From assembly GCA_964582715.1 (NCBI GenBank), contig CAZOSM010000001.1:372001-436000 (forward strand): a DNA stretch of 64,000 nt. The letters run 5' to 3'. Positions within the stretch are counted from its first letter, which is position 1; the number at the start of each line of letters is the position of its first letter. The stretch is from MFZZ01 sp964582715. Lineage in GTDB: Bacteria; Patescibacteriota; Microgenomatia; UBA1406; GWC2-37-13. Positions 45,563 through 52,531 of this stretch are shown here, one piece after another. The position numbers and the translations under genes were made by a program. The notes under the pieces were generated by a model. That model saw nothing but the letters and a program-made list of their open reading frames with translations. It was not told the DNA's origin and ran no database searches.

Positions 45563-45807
45563 CTATTGAATAATCTAATAACTATATAAAGTATAAAACC
45601 TATTACTGCCCCAATGAATGCTACAATACCTGGAATAAAATTAAGAAGTACTGATGCAGGACTTCCAGTTCTGGGATAAAATGGACCTACCAGATAATTG
45701 GGAAATGCTTTTAGCAATATAGTACTGAGATCTTGTCCAAAGACAAAAAATACAAAATAACCTAAGAAGAAACCCAGTATCCCTCCAAAAATAATATATC
45801 TTCCCAT
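45559..45807 (-). CDS. Small two-helix membrane protein
   Basis: The 82-residue protein has two transmembrane helices (about residues 4-25 and 55-76) joined by a loop with KAFPNYLVGPFYPRTGSP. It lies between aquaporin (3 nt upstream) and ydeI-like (4-nt overlap). Function unknown. Confidence 0.65.
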   Translation of the reverse strand: MGRYIIFGGILGFFLGYFVFFVFGQDLSTILLKAFPNYLVGPFYPRTGSPASVLLNFIPGIVAFIGAVIGFILYIVIRLFNR

Positions 45808-45810
45808 TTT

Positions 45811-46446
45811 TTAAAAAAAGAAAAATCTTTTTCTTCCTTCAAAACTCTGATAGAACATGCCAGCAAAAAGGCCACCAATAGTTGGTCCGAGTAAGTAAAG
45901 ACCAATATTAATAATATGTGGACCAAAATTCATGAAATCATATAAAAGAGGGCTTACCCCAACTGCCGGATTATATGCTCCGCCAGATATTGGTCCGCCC
46001 ACAAATGCAATTGCCATGAGTGTGAAGCCAATTGCAGCACCATAATACTGATTATTTTTAGTCTTCTCGGTTGCTGCTACATGCAAAATGACACTACAAA
46101 GAAGAAATGTGAAAAGTACTTCTACTAAAAATGCTGCTGCATAACTGGCTTCAAACACAGGGCCAGGAAGAAACTTAAAGCCTGCAATTGTATGAAACAC
46201 AAATGCTGCCACTAAACCAGCAATCATTTGTATACCAATATATTTAAAGACATCGCGGCCAGGTATCTTTTTTGCCATCCAAAGCGCAAGTGTTACTGCC
46301 GGGTTATAATGAGCACCCGAAATATATCCACCCATATATACAAGTGCAATGAGTACTGCGCCTATTGCAAGCGGATTACCTGTAATTGCTACAACTAATA
46401 CAAGAAAGAATGTACCGATAAACTCCATTTTTAGTTTATTTGTCAT
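45811..46446 (-). CDS. Aquaporin (MIP family)
   Basis: The 211-residue channel has six helices and both NPA half-helices: GAHYNPAVTLALWM and GAYNPAVGVSPLLYD. It should pass water or small neutral solutes; the selectivity cannot be read reliably. A TATAAT (46473-46478, minus) lies 26 nt upstream of the ATG and a perfect 13-bp palindrome lies just after it, a possible operator. First of a three-gene minus-strand set. Confidence 0.95.
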   Translation of the reverse strand: MTNKLKMEFIGTFFLVLVVAITGNPLAIGAVLIALVYMGGYISGAHYNPAVTLALWMAKKIPGRDVFKYIGIQMIAGLVAAFVFHTIAGFKFLPGPVFEASYAAAFLVEVLFTFLLCSVILHVAATEKTKNNQYYGAAIGFTLMAIAFVGGPISGGAYNPAVGVSPLLYDFMNFGPHIINIGLYLLGPTIGGLFAGMFYQSFEGRKRFFFF

Positions 46447-46460
46447 AGGAAAGAAGTACT

Positions 46461-46478
46461 TGTAATGATTACATTATA
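46461..46478 (-). promoter_or_regulatory. Aquaporin promoter and 13-bp palindrome
   Basis: The minus strand has TGCTATAAT (extended -10; hexamer at 46473-46478), immediately followed by TGTAATCATTACA (46461-46473), a perfect palindrome around one central base. A palindrome over the transcription start is the classical place for a repressor. No regulator is assigned. Confidence 0.5.
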
Positions 46479-46488
46479 GCAGGTGTTC

Positions 46489-47556
46489 TTACATGTTCTG
46501 ACCGACTACTTCATCCGTTTTTTCGATAGGAAATAACTTATTCAGAAAACCAGAAAAATGCTCAGTCATTTTTTGCTTATAATAGTTGACTGTTGTAGTA
46601 ACAGCAAAATCATCTGCTTGTACTTCTTCAAAATCTTGATGAGTAAAGGATGCGTCAATATCTTTTGATTGAATTAGGGTAGTTATGATACTCGTTTTCC
46701 GATACTCAGGCATTGTATAAAAAAATTCTGCTAATGCCTTACAATTACTCTCCAACATCTTTGTAAAGTAAGTTTTCATAATAGTAATATCTCTACCTGA
46801 TAAATCCTGTTCCCATATTAACTTGTTTAAAAGATATCGAGGCATACTACCAGATGAAGCAAATGCTTCAATAGCTTCTTGTCTATTACCATGATCTATA
46901 TAATCCCATAACCGTACATTACTTCCAGTTAAACGTACTAAAATGGCTGGGCTGTCTCCATTAGAGATAACCTTTTGTAATTGATCATACATAAAATGAG
47001 CACTCGATTCATCTGGCCAAAAAGAGTACATCTGAGACATAAGTTTTCTGGCATTTAATGTGAGATATCCAACTGGTAACGCAGATCTAAAGCCGACAGA
47101 AAGGAGATCATTTGCTATTGCTATTTCCTTTTTTGCGTCTTTATCTCCAAAGAAACCCCAAGGCTCAATGGGACTTGTAACTTTTGAACCAATACCATAG
47201 TCTTTTCCAGTTGTGGAACAGCCTTTTACCGTTACATATCTTCCTACTTGATTTCCGTAATACATCGGATATTTTGAGACAACTGTACTTCTTGTCCACT
47301 CAAATGGAGATACATGCATTGCAGTGCTCATATCCGGATGACAGGTAAGAAAGGCATAGTCTAATAATCTATCAGGATCAGTTAAATACGTACCACTGGC
47401 AGAGAGTATCTGGCTTGCTTCAGGATTGATCACTATTTCATCAACTGCAAACTCTACATTTTTACTCCATATAAAAGATTGATCTCCATGAAAGATATCT
47501 CCATAGTCTGATCTATCAGGTCGCCAATAAGGACTAGCTAACGGTTTTTCTACCAT
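46489..47556 (-). CDS. Protein of unknown function with kinase-like N-terminal features
   Basis: The 355-residue soluble protein resembles no family I can name with confidence. The stretch VTVKGCSTTGKDYGIG, then WGFFGDKDAKKEIAIANDLL, looks like the glycine-rich loop and helix C of HipA/SelO-type atypical kinases (compare SelO's LKGSGxTPYSRxGDGRAxLR), but no HRD/DFG pair is apparent. The remainder is mostly helical. A TATAAT (47562-47567, minus) ends 5 nt before the ATG, so the mRNA is probably leaderless. Confidence 0.55.
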   Translation of the reverse strand: MVEKPLASPYWRPDRSDYGDIFHGDQSFIWSKNVEFAVDEIVINPEASQILSASGTYLTDPDRLLDYAFLTCHPDMSTAMHVSPFEWTRSTVVSKYPMYYGNQVGRYVTVKGCSTTGKDYGIGSKVTSPIEPWGFFGDKDAKKEIAIANDLLSVGFRSALPVGYLTLNARKLMSQMYSFWPDESSAHFMYDQLQKVISNGDSPAILVRLTGSNVRLWDYIDHGNRQEAIEAFASSGSMPRYLLNKLIWEQDLSGRDITIMKTYFTKMLESNCKALAEFFYTMPEYRKTSIITTLIQSKDIDASFTHQDFEEVQADDFAVTTTVNYYKQKMTEHFSGFLNKLFPIEKTDEVVGQNM

Positions 47557-47584
47557 GCGATATTATACTATGGGTTTATTAAGA

Positions 47585-48364
47585 CTATACAGGTATTCCT
47601 TTTTTTGAGTAGATTCGATAAGAAAACAACATTATACCGAGGATAAAAGTATATTGGCTCACAACGGATAAACTAGTTTCATTGACATTCGAAGTACCAG
47701 ATAATATTGGGTCACGGGTTAAAAAGATTGCACAAAAAGCGAAAACTCCTATAGTCAGAAAAGCCATCGCATTAAGAAAACGGTTACTCTGAAATGGTAC
47801 TTGTTGGGGCTTATGTCTTTTCAGGCTACTAACGAATATCATCAAGCTGGCTATTACAATAAGTAATATAGTAAAGTTACCCAGGGGTGTCCCATGAGGT
47901 ATGTACCCACTTGACTTAAATAAAACTACAGTAAACAAATTGACAGCAATGGCAATGAACCAACCTCTTTTAGAAAGTCTTTCATGCTTCCACTCTCTTT
48001 TCACCAATAAGTTAGCTATATAAAAAGTAAGCACTGCCTGAACACTTCCCCACCAGAACAGATTAATCAAGGTCAGAGTATAGAGATCAATTCCAGCAAT
48101 AACTGGTTTTAAAAATACAATACCAGAAGTATACGCACAATAAATCGTTCCGTAAACAAAAGACAGAAGTATAAGATGATAATCTTTCAGCTTATATCGC
48201 ACAATGAGGTCTTCAACCATGGTAAAAAGAGAAAAGTAAATAAGGAACAACACCACTACAAGAAGAGGTTGGATAGATATATTATTTAAGCCACGAAGTG
48301 AGTACTCAAATAAGAGATTAAAGACTGTAGCGATACAAATAATGCTCCAGCGGTTGTGTTTCAC
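47585..48364 (-). CDS. Multi-pass membrane protein of unknown function
   Basis: The 259-residue protein has seven or eight hydrophobic helices with aromatic/charged residues in between (TMVEDLIVRYK, LFWWGSVQAV). It starts with GTG at 48364. TACTAT (minus) ends 7 nt upstream of the GTG. No known family recognised. It lies in a run of minus-strand membrane genes. Confidence 0.65.
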   Translation of the reverse strand: MKHNRWSIICIATVFNLLFEYSLRGLNNISIQPLLVVVLFLIYFSLFTMVEDLIVRYKLKDYHLILLSFVYGTIYCAYTSGIVFLKPVIAGIDLYTLTLINLFWWGSVQAVLTFYIANLLVKREWKHERLSKRGWFIAIAVNLFTVVLFKSSGYIPHGTPLGNFTILLIVIASLMIFVSSLKRHKPQQVPFQSNRFLNAMAFLTIGVFAFCAIFLTRDPILSGTSNVNETSLSVVSQYTFILGIMLFSYRIYSKKGIPV

Positions 48365-48386
48365 TACTCACATAGTATCACAACTT

Positions 48387-48800
48387 TTACATCATACTCA
48401 ATATGGCTGCTGCCACCATAAGGCAAGCAAGAGACCCAACAGCTTGTACTATAATCTTCTTGGCAATCCACTTTCTATCTGTTCCACCAAAGATAACAGC
48501 ACTAACTTGTGCCGGGATAACAAACCCGAGCCAAAAAAGTCCGGCCATGGCGTATGGATTCCACCCAGGTAAGCTGGTAATAAAGATCGCCAGAACAAAT
48601 GTAGTAATAATAGTTACCAAAAGCTGAAGTCCATAATACGGACCCATTTCCTTCATCATTTTCTCTTGAACTTCTTTTGAAAGTTTGTCAAAGCCATGGA
48701 TCTTTCCCCATAACTTTCCAAAAATTGGACCGTACCAAACAGCACCAACAATAAATTGTGCTATAACAGCTATTACTATTGCAAGATAGTTAAATTCCAT
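48387..48800 (-). CDS. DUF1761 membrane protein
   Basis: The 137-residue protein has four transmembrane helices and the DUF1761 start pattern MEFNYLAIVIAVIAQFIVGA followed by VWYGPIFGKLW, with GFVIPAQVSAVIFGGTDRKW later. The family is widespread but uncharacterised. It is divergent from trpR. Confidence 0.85.
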   Translation of the reverse strand: MEFNYLAIVIAVIAQFIVGAVWYGPIFGKLWGKIHGFDKLSKEVQEKMMKEMGPYYGLQLLVTIITTFVLAIFITSLPGWNPYAMAGLFWLGFVIPAQVSAVIFGGTDRKWIAKKIIVQAVGSLACLMVAAAILSMM

Positions 48801-48886
48801 AGATATAAATAAATGGTAATTAGTTTTATGATAAATGATTTGTTATCGGTTTTAAATATATTTGTATATCACATATATAATATATA

Positions 48887-48915
48887 TTGACAAAATACTA
48901 GTATGCTAGTATGAT
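48887..48915 (+). promoter_or_regulatory. trpR promoter
   Basis: A full consensus -35 TTGACA (48887-48892) and TATGAT (48910-48915) are separated by exactly 17 nt. The -10 ends 7 nt before the trpR ATG at 48923, predicting a leaderless mRNA. This placement also excludes the upstream in-frame ATG at 48911, which would lie inside the -10. Confidence 0.88.
48897..48910 (+). promoter_or_regulatory. TrpR operator in the trpR promoter spacer
   Basis: The 14-nt ACTAGTATGCTAGT keeps the CTAG-N4-CTAG half-site spacing of the proteobacterial TrpR operator (ACTAGTTAACTAGT): 11 of 14 positions agree, and only the central three differ. It lies between -35 and -10, exactly where bound repressor would block RNA polymerase. 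Autorepression by the TrpR encoded downstream is inferred. Confidence 0.75.
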
Positions 48916-48922
48916 AGTATTC

Positions 48923-49180
48923 ATGAAATCATCTAAAGAACTCAAAGAATTAGCTCAACTCTTAGTTGAAGTAAATTCTGTTGAAGATATGGAAAACCTG
49001 TTGTTTGGTCTTTTGACTCCAAAAGAGCGTGAAGAGATACCAACTCGTATCCAGATCGTAAAAAAACTAAAGCAAGGTATACCCCAACACAAGATCGCAG
49101 AAGAACTTGGTGTGGGTATAGCAACAGTTACCCGCGGTGCTAAAGAAGTTAAGGCAGGGACATTTAAAGTAATTGCATAA
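48923..49180 (+). CDS. trpR: Trp operon repressor TrpR
   Basis: The 85-residue protein is a TrpR/YerC-superfamily helix-turn-helix. It matches true TrpR rather than YerC: LLTPKEREEIPTRIQIVKKL covers the segment with the Trp-binding Thr and Arg of E. coli TrpR, and the recognition helix AEELGVGIATVTRGAKEVKA is nearly the same as E. coli ELGAGIATITRGSNSLKA. It should bind DNA when loaded with L-Trp. The start at 48923 is fixed by the promoter. A TrpR-type operator lies in its own promoter and a Trp leader peptide directly follows. Confidence 0.9.
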   Translation: MKSSKELKELAQLLVEVNSVEDMENLLFGLLTPKEREEIPTRIQIVKKLKQGIPQHKIAEELGVGIATVTRGAKEVKAGTFKVIA

Positions 49181-49181
49181 T

Positions 49182-49256
49182 ATGAAACACATTACCAACT
49201 CACACAATTGGTGGCACAAGATAACCTATTGGAGGGTTGGTTTTGCTATGGAATAA
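49182..49256 (+). CDS. Trp leader peptide (attenuator)
   Basis: The 24-codon frame beginning one base after the trpR stop encodes a peptide starting MKHITNSHNWWHKITYW, with adjacent Trp codons at 10-11 (49209-49214) and a third at 17 (49230-49232). This matches the layout of trp leader peptides such as E. coli TrpL, whose product has no function but whose translation senses Trp-tRNA. A ribosome stalled on the paired Trp codons would leave 49231 onward free to form the antiterminator. No trp structural gene follows in the window. Confidence 0.8.
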   Translation: MKHITNSHNWWHKITYWRVGFAME

Positions 49257-49286
49257 ACCTATTGCATACTCAATACGAACCTTCCA
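49230..49286 (+). promoter_or_regulatory. Antiterminator pairing of the Trp attenuator
   Basis: TGGAGGGTT (49230-49238) pairs with AACCTTCCA (49278-49286) over 9 bp with a single G-U. The 3' strand is also the left arm of the terminator hairpin, so the two structures exclude each other. The 5' strand begins at the third Trp codon of the leader. Pairing was worked out by eye. Confidence 0.68.
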
Positions 49287-49303
49287 CCAGGAAGGTTTTT
49301 TTT
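49278..49303 (+). terminator. Attenuator terminator hairpin
   Basis: AACCTTCC (49278-49285) and GGAAGGTT (49290-49297) form a perfect 8-bp stem with an ACCA loop, followed by a run of T to 49303. It lies 22 nt after the leader-peptide stop. It is a strong rho-independent terminator. An alternative pairing between the Trp-codon region (TTGGTGG, 49208-49214) and its loop (49284-49290) also exists. Confidence 0.88.
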
Positions 49304-49352
49304 ATGGTTTAAACGGACTCAAACATAAGCTGTTTGAAACAAGTTAAGCCAT
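49304..49352 (+). other. Two-stem RNA-like structure before the 82-residue gene
   Basis: ATGGTTTAA (49304-49312) pairs with TTAAGCCAT (49344-49352) with one G-U. Inside it, TCAAACA (49319-49325) and TGTTTGA (49331-49337) form a perfect 7-bp hairpin. The element directly follows the attenuator terminator. Its role, if any, is unknown; it may be part of the read-through leader. Confidence 0.5.
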
Positions 49353-49399
49353 AAAAGCATGTTGAGAGGATGCATGGGATATTTTAGAAAGGCAATGTC

Positions 49400-49648
49400 A
49401 TGAACAAGGTCAAAGAGGTATTGACAGAAGCATATACGCACCTAAAAGTCAGAGAGAACCAGATGTATCTATTGTTCCTGATTTTGTGCGTAGCAGGGTC
49501 GTTAACTCTTGTTTACATTTATAACTCGAACTATCTCGATGGTTGTTTACGTTCACTGCCACCAGACGAGTTTGAGCAATGCAGAGTAGAAGTAGAACAA
49601 CAGAGAGAAGAACGGAAATCTGCGCCGGTTTATTATATTCGGTGGTAG
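49400..49648 (+). CDS. Small membrane protein downstream of the Trp attenuator
   Basis: The 82-residue protein has a charged N-terminal helix, one transmembrane segment (about residues 23-42, MYLLFLILCVAGSLTLVYIY), two cysteines in the external part and a charged tail ending PVYYIRW. An AAAGG lies about 10 nt before the ATG. It is the first gene after the Trp attenuator and is enclosed by its own terminator, so it is the most direct candidate for Trp-dependent control. No family recognised. Confidence 0.7.
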   Translation: MNKVKEVLTEAYTHLKVRENQMYLLFLILCVAGSLTLVYIYNSNYLDGCLRSLPPDEFEQCRVEVEQQREERKSAPVYYIRW

Positions 49649-49656
49649 ATGTTTGT

Positions 49657-49699
49657 TGAGAGGATCGATATGTAATCCCATGTATCCTCCTCTCTTTTT
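49657..49699 (+). terminator. Terminator of the 82-residue gene
   Basis: GAGAGGA (49657-49663) and TCCTCTC (49688-49694) form a 7-bp stem with a 24-nt loop, followed by TTTTT. It starts 8 nt after the stop codon and separates this gene from the racemase. Confidence 0.65.
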
Positions 49700-49720
49700 A
49701 CAAATTAATAATTCAAAAAT

Positions 49721-50407
49721 ATGAAAAACAGAACAATTGGCATATTAGGAGGAATGGGGCCACAGGCTTCTATAGAATTAAACAGATTACTTATCGAAAA
49801 GAGTATCACAACCTTTAGTGCCAAAGATAATAATTCTTTCCCAGATCTTCTTATTAATTCCATACCCGTACCAGACTTTATTAGTGATGAGACGAATAAA
49901 GCAAAAGCTTTAGAAATGCTAAAAGATAAAGTTTGCAGGATGGATTCTTATGGCATTTCTGTATTCTCTATCGCCTGTAATACGGCACATATTCTTCTTC
50001 CAAATCTGCAACAAATAACTGACACACCTTTTATTTCAATAATTAATGAAGTGCACAAGATTGTTAAAGACAGATACAGAAAAGTTGGACTTCTCGCAAC
50101 TACTACCACCTACAATACAAAACTCTATGAGGACAAGTTGAAAGAATGTGAATTAATTAAGCCTTCTCACTCAATACAAAAAACATTAGATAGTGCAATA
50201 CGAAAGGTCATTGCTGGTGCAGACAGAAATAAAATTCAACAAGAAATTGCTCCAATTATTGAATCATTTATTCAAGATAACGCTTTGGAGGCTCTTATTC
50301 TTGGTTGTACCGAGATACCACTTATTGTCCCCGACTCACAAAATGTACCAGTTATTAATTCGCTTAGTGTGTTAGCAGATGCGCTATTAATTCATTACTA
50401 CTCATAA
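49721..50407 (+). CDS. Aspartate/glutamate racemase family protein
   Basis: The 228-residue cofactor-independent racemase has the start IGILGGMGPQASIELNRLLI and both catalytic cysteines in ACNTAH (SIACNTAHILLP) and LGCTEIPLIV. Aspartate racemase (RacD) type is more likely than MurI because of the GGMGPxAS start. D-Asp is used in some peptidoglycan cross-bridges. It begins 22 nt after the terminator and its stop lies 1 nt from the next gene, indicating a two-gene operon. Confidence 0.9.
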   Translation: MKNRTIGILGGMGPQASIELNRLLIEKSITTFSAKDNNSFPDLLINSIPVPDFISDETNKAKALEMLKDKVCRMDSYGISVFSIACNTAHILLPNLQQITDTPFISIINEVHKIVKDRYRKVGLLATTTTYNTKLYEDKLKECELIKPSHSIQKTLDSAIRKVIAGADRNKIQQEIAPIIESFIQDNALEALILGCTEIPLIVPDSQNVPVINSLSVLADALLIHYYS

Positions 50408-50408
50408 T

Positions 50409-51596
50409 ATGGAACAACTAAACCTTATACAAGAAACGCCTGAACTGAAAAGATTACAGGTAAACCGACAACATTTGGAAGCTACTTTAAATGCACTTCC
50501 AATGCAAGCCTTTGACTCTGCAACGGGAGAGCAAATGAGTTTAGGTACAGGATCAGCACTTGATCTTATTGAATCTGGCCTAATAGATAAAGCTATTTCT
50601 GCTGGAATAAATCCTGATAGCCTCAATAAACAAATTGTCTTTGCTTTGCAAGGTGTGATGAATACAGGTAAAGGTCGCGGCTCAATTACAGAAATTCCTG
50701 TTACAGATCTCCCCACTCTCGCTAGTATGGCATTTAATGAGTATCGAGGTGAATCGCAAATGAATACGACAGTTATGAGAACTGTATTTGGTGGGAGTAA
50801 ACAATATCCACTGAGATCGCTGAGTTATTTAGTACCTTCACTCAGGTATGCTCAGGGACTTCATGAAGCAGGTATTCAAGCTCCTCATGTACAGTTTGTA
50901 ACTATGCCTCATGTCGGAGCAAGAGTTAATGGAGGTGAAACTGCCAAAATGGCGTATCAGTCAGATGTATTACATTATGTAGGAGATCGTTTTGTACAAA
51001 CCTTCTTTCCAGAAATTGCAGATAAAGTACAGTTTGTAGATGACAGCAGATTTATAGAAAGTCCTTTAGTAAATGCATTTCATGAGTATTTGCAAACTCG
51101 TTTAGGTACTCTTTCAGAAGAAGAATTACAGGAAAGATTCAGTAGGGTTGACGGAAATACACTTAAGTATGCAACCTACCACCCACTCGTGCATGATGTT
51201 GCCTATGCTGAATTACTGTTTGCTGAACCCATTTATCCCGATGTAATTATAAATGTTGGTGGGCAGGCAGAAAAACAATTCCATGAGTTTAGAATGAGCA
51301 CAAAACCAATGCTCGAAGAAGCAGCATATGCTTGTGATATGGCACTTCCTCAAACTGTACAGTTTTTTACAGATCATAAGGTACCACCATATATGCCATT
51401 ACGGGATCGGGGTGCAGAACATGATATTCCTCTCTCGGCAGCATTGGCTAATCCAGGTATTATTCAGGAACATTTTCTAGAAGAAACAAGGGCTAATAAA
51501 AAATATTTTAATTTACTATGTCGAGATGTTGGCAGTATTACTTCTGCAACAGGTTCACTTGAAGAGTTTGTTGATTTTATGGATAGATGTAGATAA
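50409..51596 (+). CDS. Unknown soluble protein coupled to a racemase
   Basis: The 395-residue protein has no signal peptide or membrane segment and matches no family I recognise. It is alpha/beta in composition. Notable blocks are HVQFVTMPHVGARVNGGETA and VRxNVGG-like IINVGGQAEKQFHEFRMST. It begins 1 nt after the racemase stop, which implies translation from one mRNA and a shared pathway, perhaps D-amino-acid use. Function is not assigned. Confidence 0.6.
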   Translation: MEQLNLIQETPELKRLQVNRQHLEATLNALPMQAFDSATGEQMSLGTGSALDLIESGLIDKAISAGINPDSLNKQIVFALQGVMNTGKGRGSITEIPVTDLPTLASMAFNEYRGESQMNTTVMRTVFGGSKQYPLRSLSYLVPSLRYAQGLHEAGIQAPHVQFVTMPHVGARVNGGETAKMAYQSDVLHYVGDRFVQTFFPEIADKVQFVDDSRFIESPLVNAFHEYLQTRLGTLSEEELQERFSRVDGNTLKYATYHPLVHDVAYAELLFAEPIYPDVIINVGGQAEKQFHEFRMSTKPMLEEAAYACDMALPQTVQFFTDHKVPPYMPLRDRGAEHDIPLSAALANPGIIQEHFLEETRANKKYFNLLCRDVGSITSATGSLEEFVDFMDRCR

Positions 51597-51626
51597 CAAG
51601 CTAGGTGCATAGAACGATATTGGGAC

Positions 51627-51905
51627 TTATTTCCAGAAACAATTATTACTAAATGTCCCTGAACATATGAAATAACATTCTTTACCAAATTGCTTATACT
51701 TTGGTTCCTTATGACAATATAACTGTTTTATAGTTCCATCACATTGATTAAAGCAACCAGTTGGTGGAGGTAATACTCCTGGAGAATATAAACGCTGTTT
51801 GTATAAAGTGAAATTATAGTAAAAAGGAATTACGGGTGATATAAAAAAATACAGAATAATGAATAAGAATATTATTACTAAAATGACTGGGAGTTTTTTT
51901 CGCAT
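51627..51905 (-). CDS. Small Cys-rich exported or membrane-anchored protein
   Basis: The 92-residue protein has a basic start and a strong hydrophobic helix (residues 5-24), then a short domain with six cysteines in about 45 residues (GCFNQCDG ... YCHKE ... KECYFIC ... NNCFW). Six cysteines suggest three disulfides outside the cell. It ends 24 nt from tRNA-Ser on the same strand. No family recognised. Confidence 0.6.
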   Translation of the reverse strand: MRKKLPVILVIIFLFIILYFFISPVIPFYYNFTLYKQRLYSPGVLPPPTGCFNQCDGTIKQLYCHKEPKYKQFGKECYFICSGTFSNNCFWK

Positions 51906-51929
51906 ATGTTAAACATACATGAGCGTATG

Positions 51930-52014
51930 CGGTGAGGGTGGGATTCGAACCCACGGTCCCTTGCGGGACACTGGTTTTCAAGACCAGCTCGTTAGACCGC
52001 TCCGACACCTCACC
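51930..52014 (-). tRNA. tRNA-Ser (TGA)
   Basis: On the minus strand: acceptor GGTGAGG/CCTCACC, discriminator G (as for Ser), anticodon stem CTGGT/ACCAG with loop CTTGAAA (anticodon TGA) and a long class II variable arm (TGTCCCGCAAGGGACC). The T arm is GTGGG-TTCGAAT-CCCAC. No encoded CCA. Confidence 0.95.
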
Positions 52015-52029
52015 TTCATCTAATAGAAT

Positions 52030-52489
52030 TTATTTATGTAACCAACTTTTTTCTAAATAATGCTCCTCGTAATGACAATTAGGGCATATTAACTCAGGAT
52101 TACTTAATTCATTATTCTCTCTATTTCTATCTTTATGATGTACTTGCAATATTTCATATTTATCATAACCACATCTTTCACATTTTCTTCCTCTTATCTT
52201 TAAGTATTTTATATGAGTTTACTTTATCTTTAGGTCTATTAACTTTGTATTTTATACCTTTTCTGTTTTTATTAGCGCAACTTCTACTACAAGTTTTTTT
52301 ATTTTCACTTGAAAGTATGAGCTTGCCACAAATTATACAAGGTTTTTCTTTTCAATTAGATATACCATAACATTTAATACTACAAAATACTCTGCCTTTA
52401 TTCTTTTTAATTTCAAATGGTCTTTTATATATGTCCTTATTACAAATAATACATTTAGTGTTTGGATTTCTGCTATAGTTTCTCCACAT
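52030..52489 (-). pseudogene. Decayed HNH endonuclease between two tRNA genes
   Basis: From ATG 52489 (TATACT -10 ends 7 nt upstream) the minus strand encodes zinc-ribbon-like CxxC pairs (KCIICNKDIY, VFCSIKCYG), then an in-frame TGA followed without shift by KEKPCIICGKL and TCSRSCANK. A -/+ frame change near 52193-52215 then leads into RKCERCGYDKY and QVHHKDRNRENNELSNPELI, then CPNCH, a clear HNH active site, ending at TAA 52030-52032. The length (460 nt) is not a multiple of three. Two lesions make it a pseudogene. A position between tRNA-Ser and tRNA-Cys fits a mobile homing-type nuclease. Confidence 0.8.
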
Positions 52490-52531
52490 ATTACTAAGTA
52501 TAGCATTTGTTATGCATCTACTTAACTTCTG

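Noticed and set aside
48911..48922. Upstream ATG adding four residues to TrpR
   Set aside because: It falls inside the -10 element of the trpR promoter, so it cannot be in the mRNA.
49361..49664. 11-nt direct repeat GTTGAGAGGAT flanking the 82-residue gene, considered as a transposition target-site duplication
   Set aside because: The second copy is one arm of the terminator stem and there are no inverted ends or transposase.
51814..52008. 64-residue minus-strand open frame
   Set aside because: It is mostly tRNA-Ser sequence followed by a frame out of phase with the Cys-rich protein gene.
52348..52360. UGA as a sense codon (Gracilibacteria-type code)
   Set aside because: Many clear genes, for example secF at 12425 and the 45559 gene, end in TGA at the expected place, and the HNH gene carries a second lesion.
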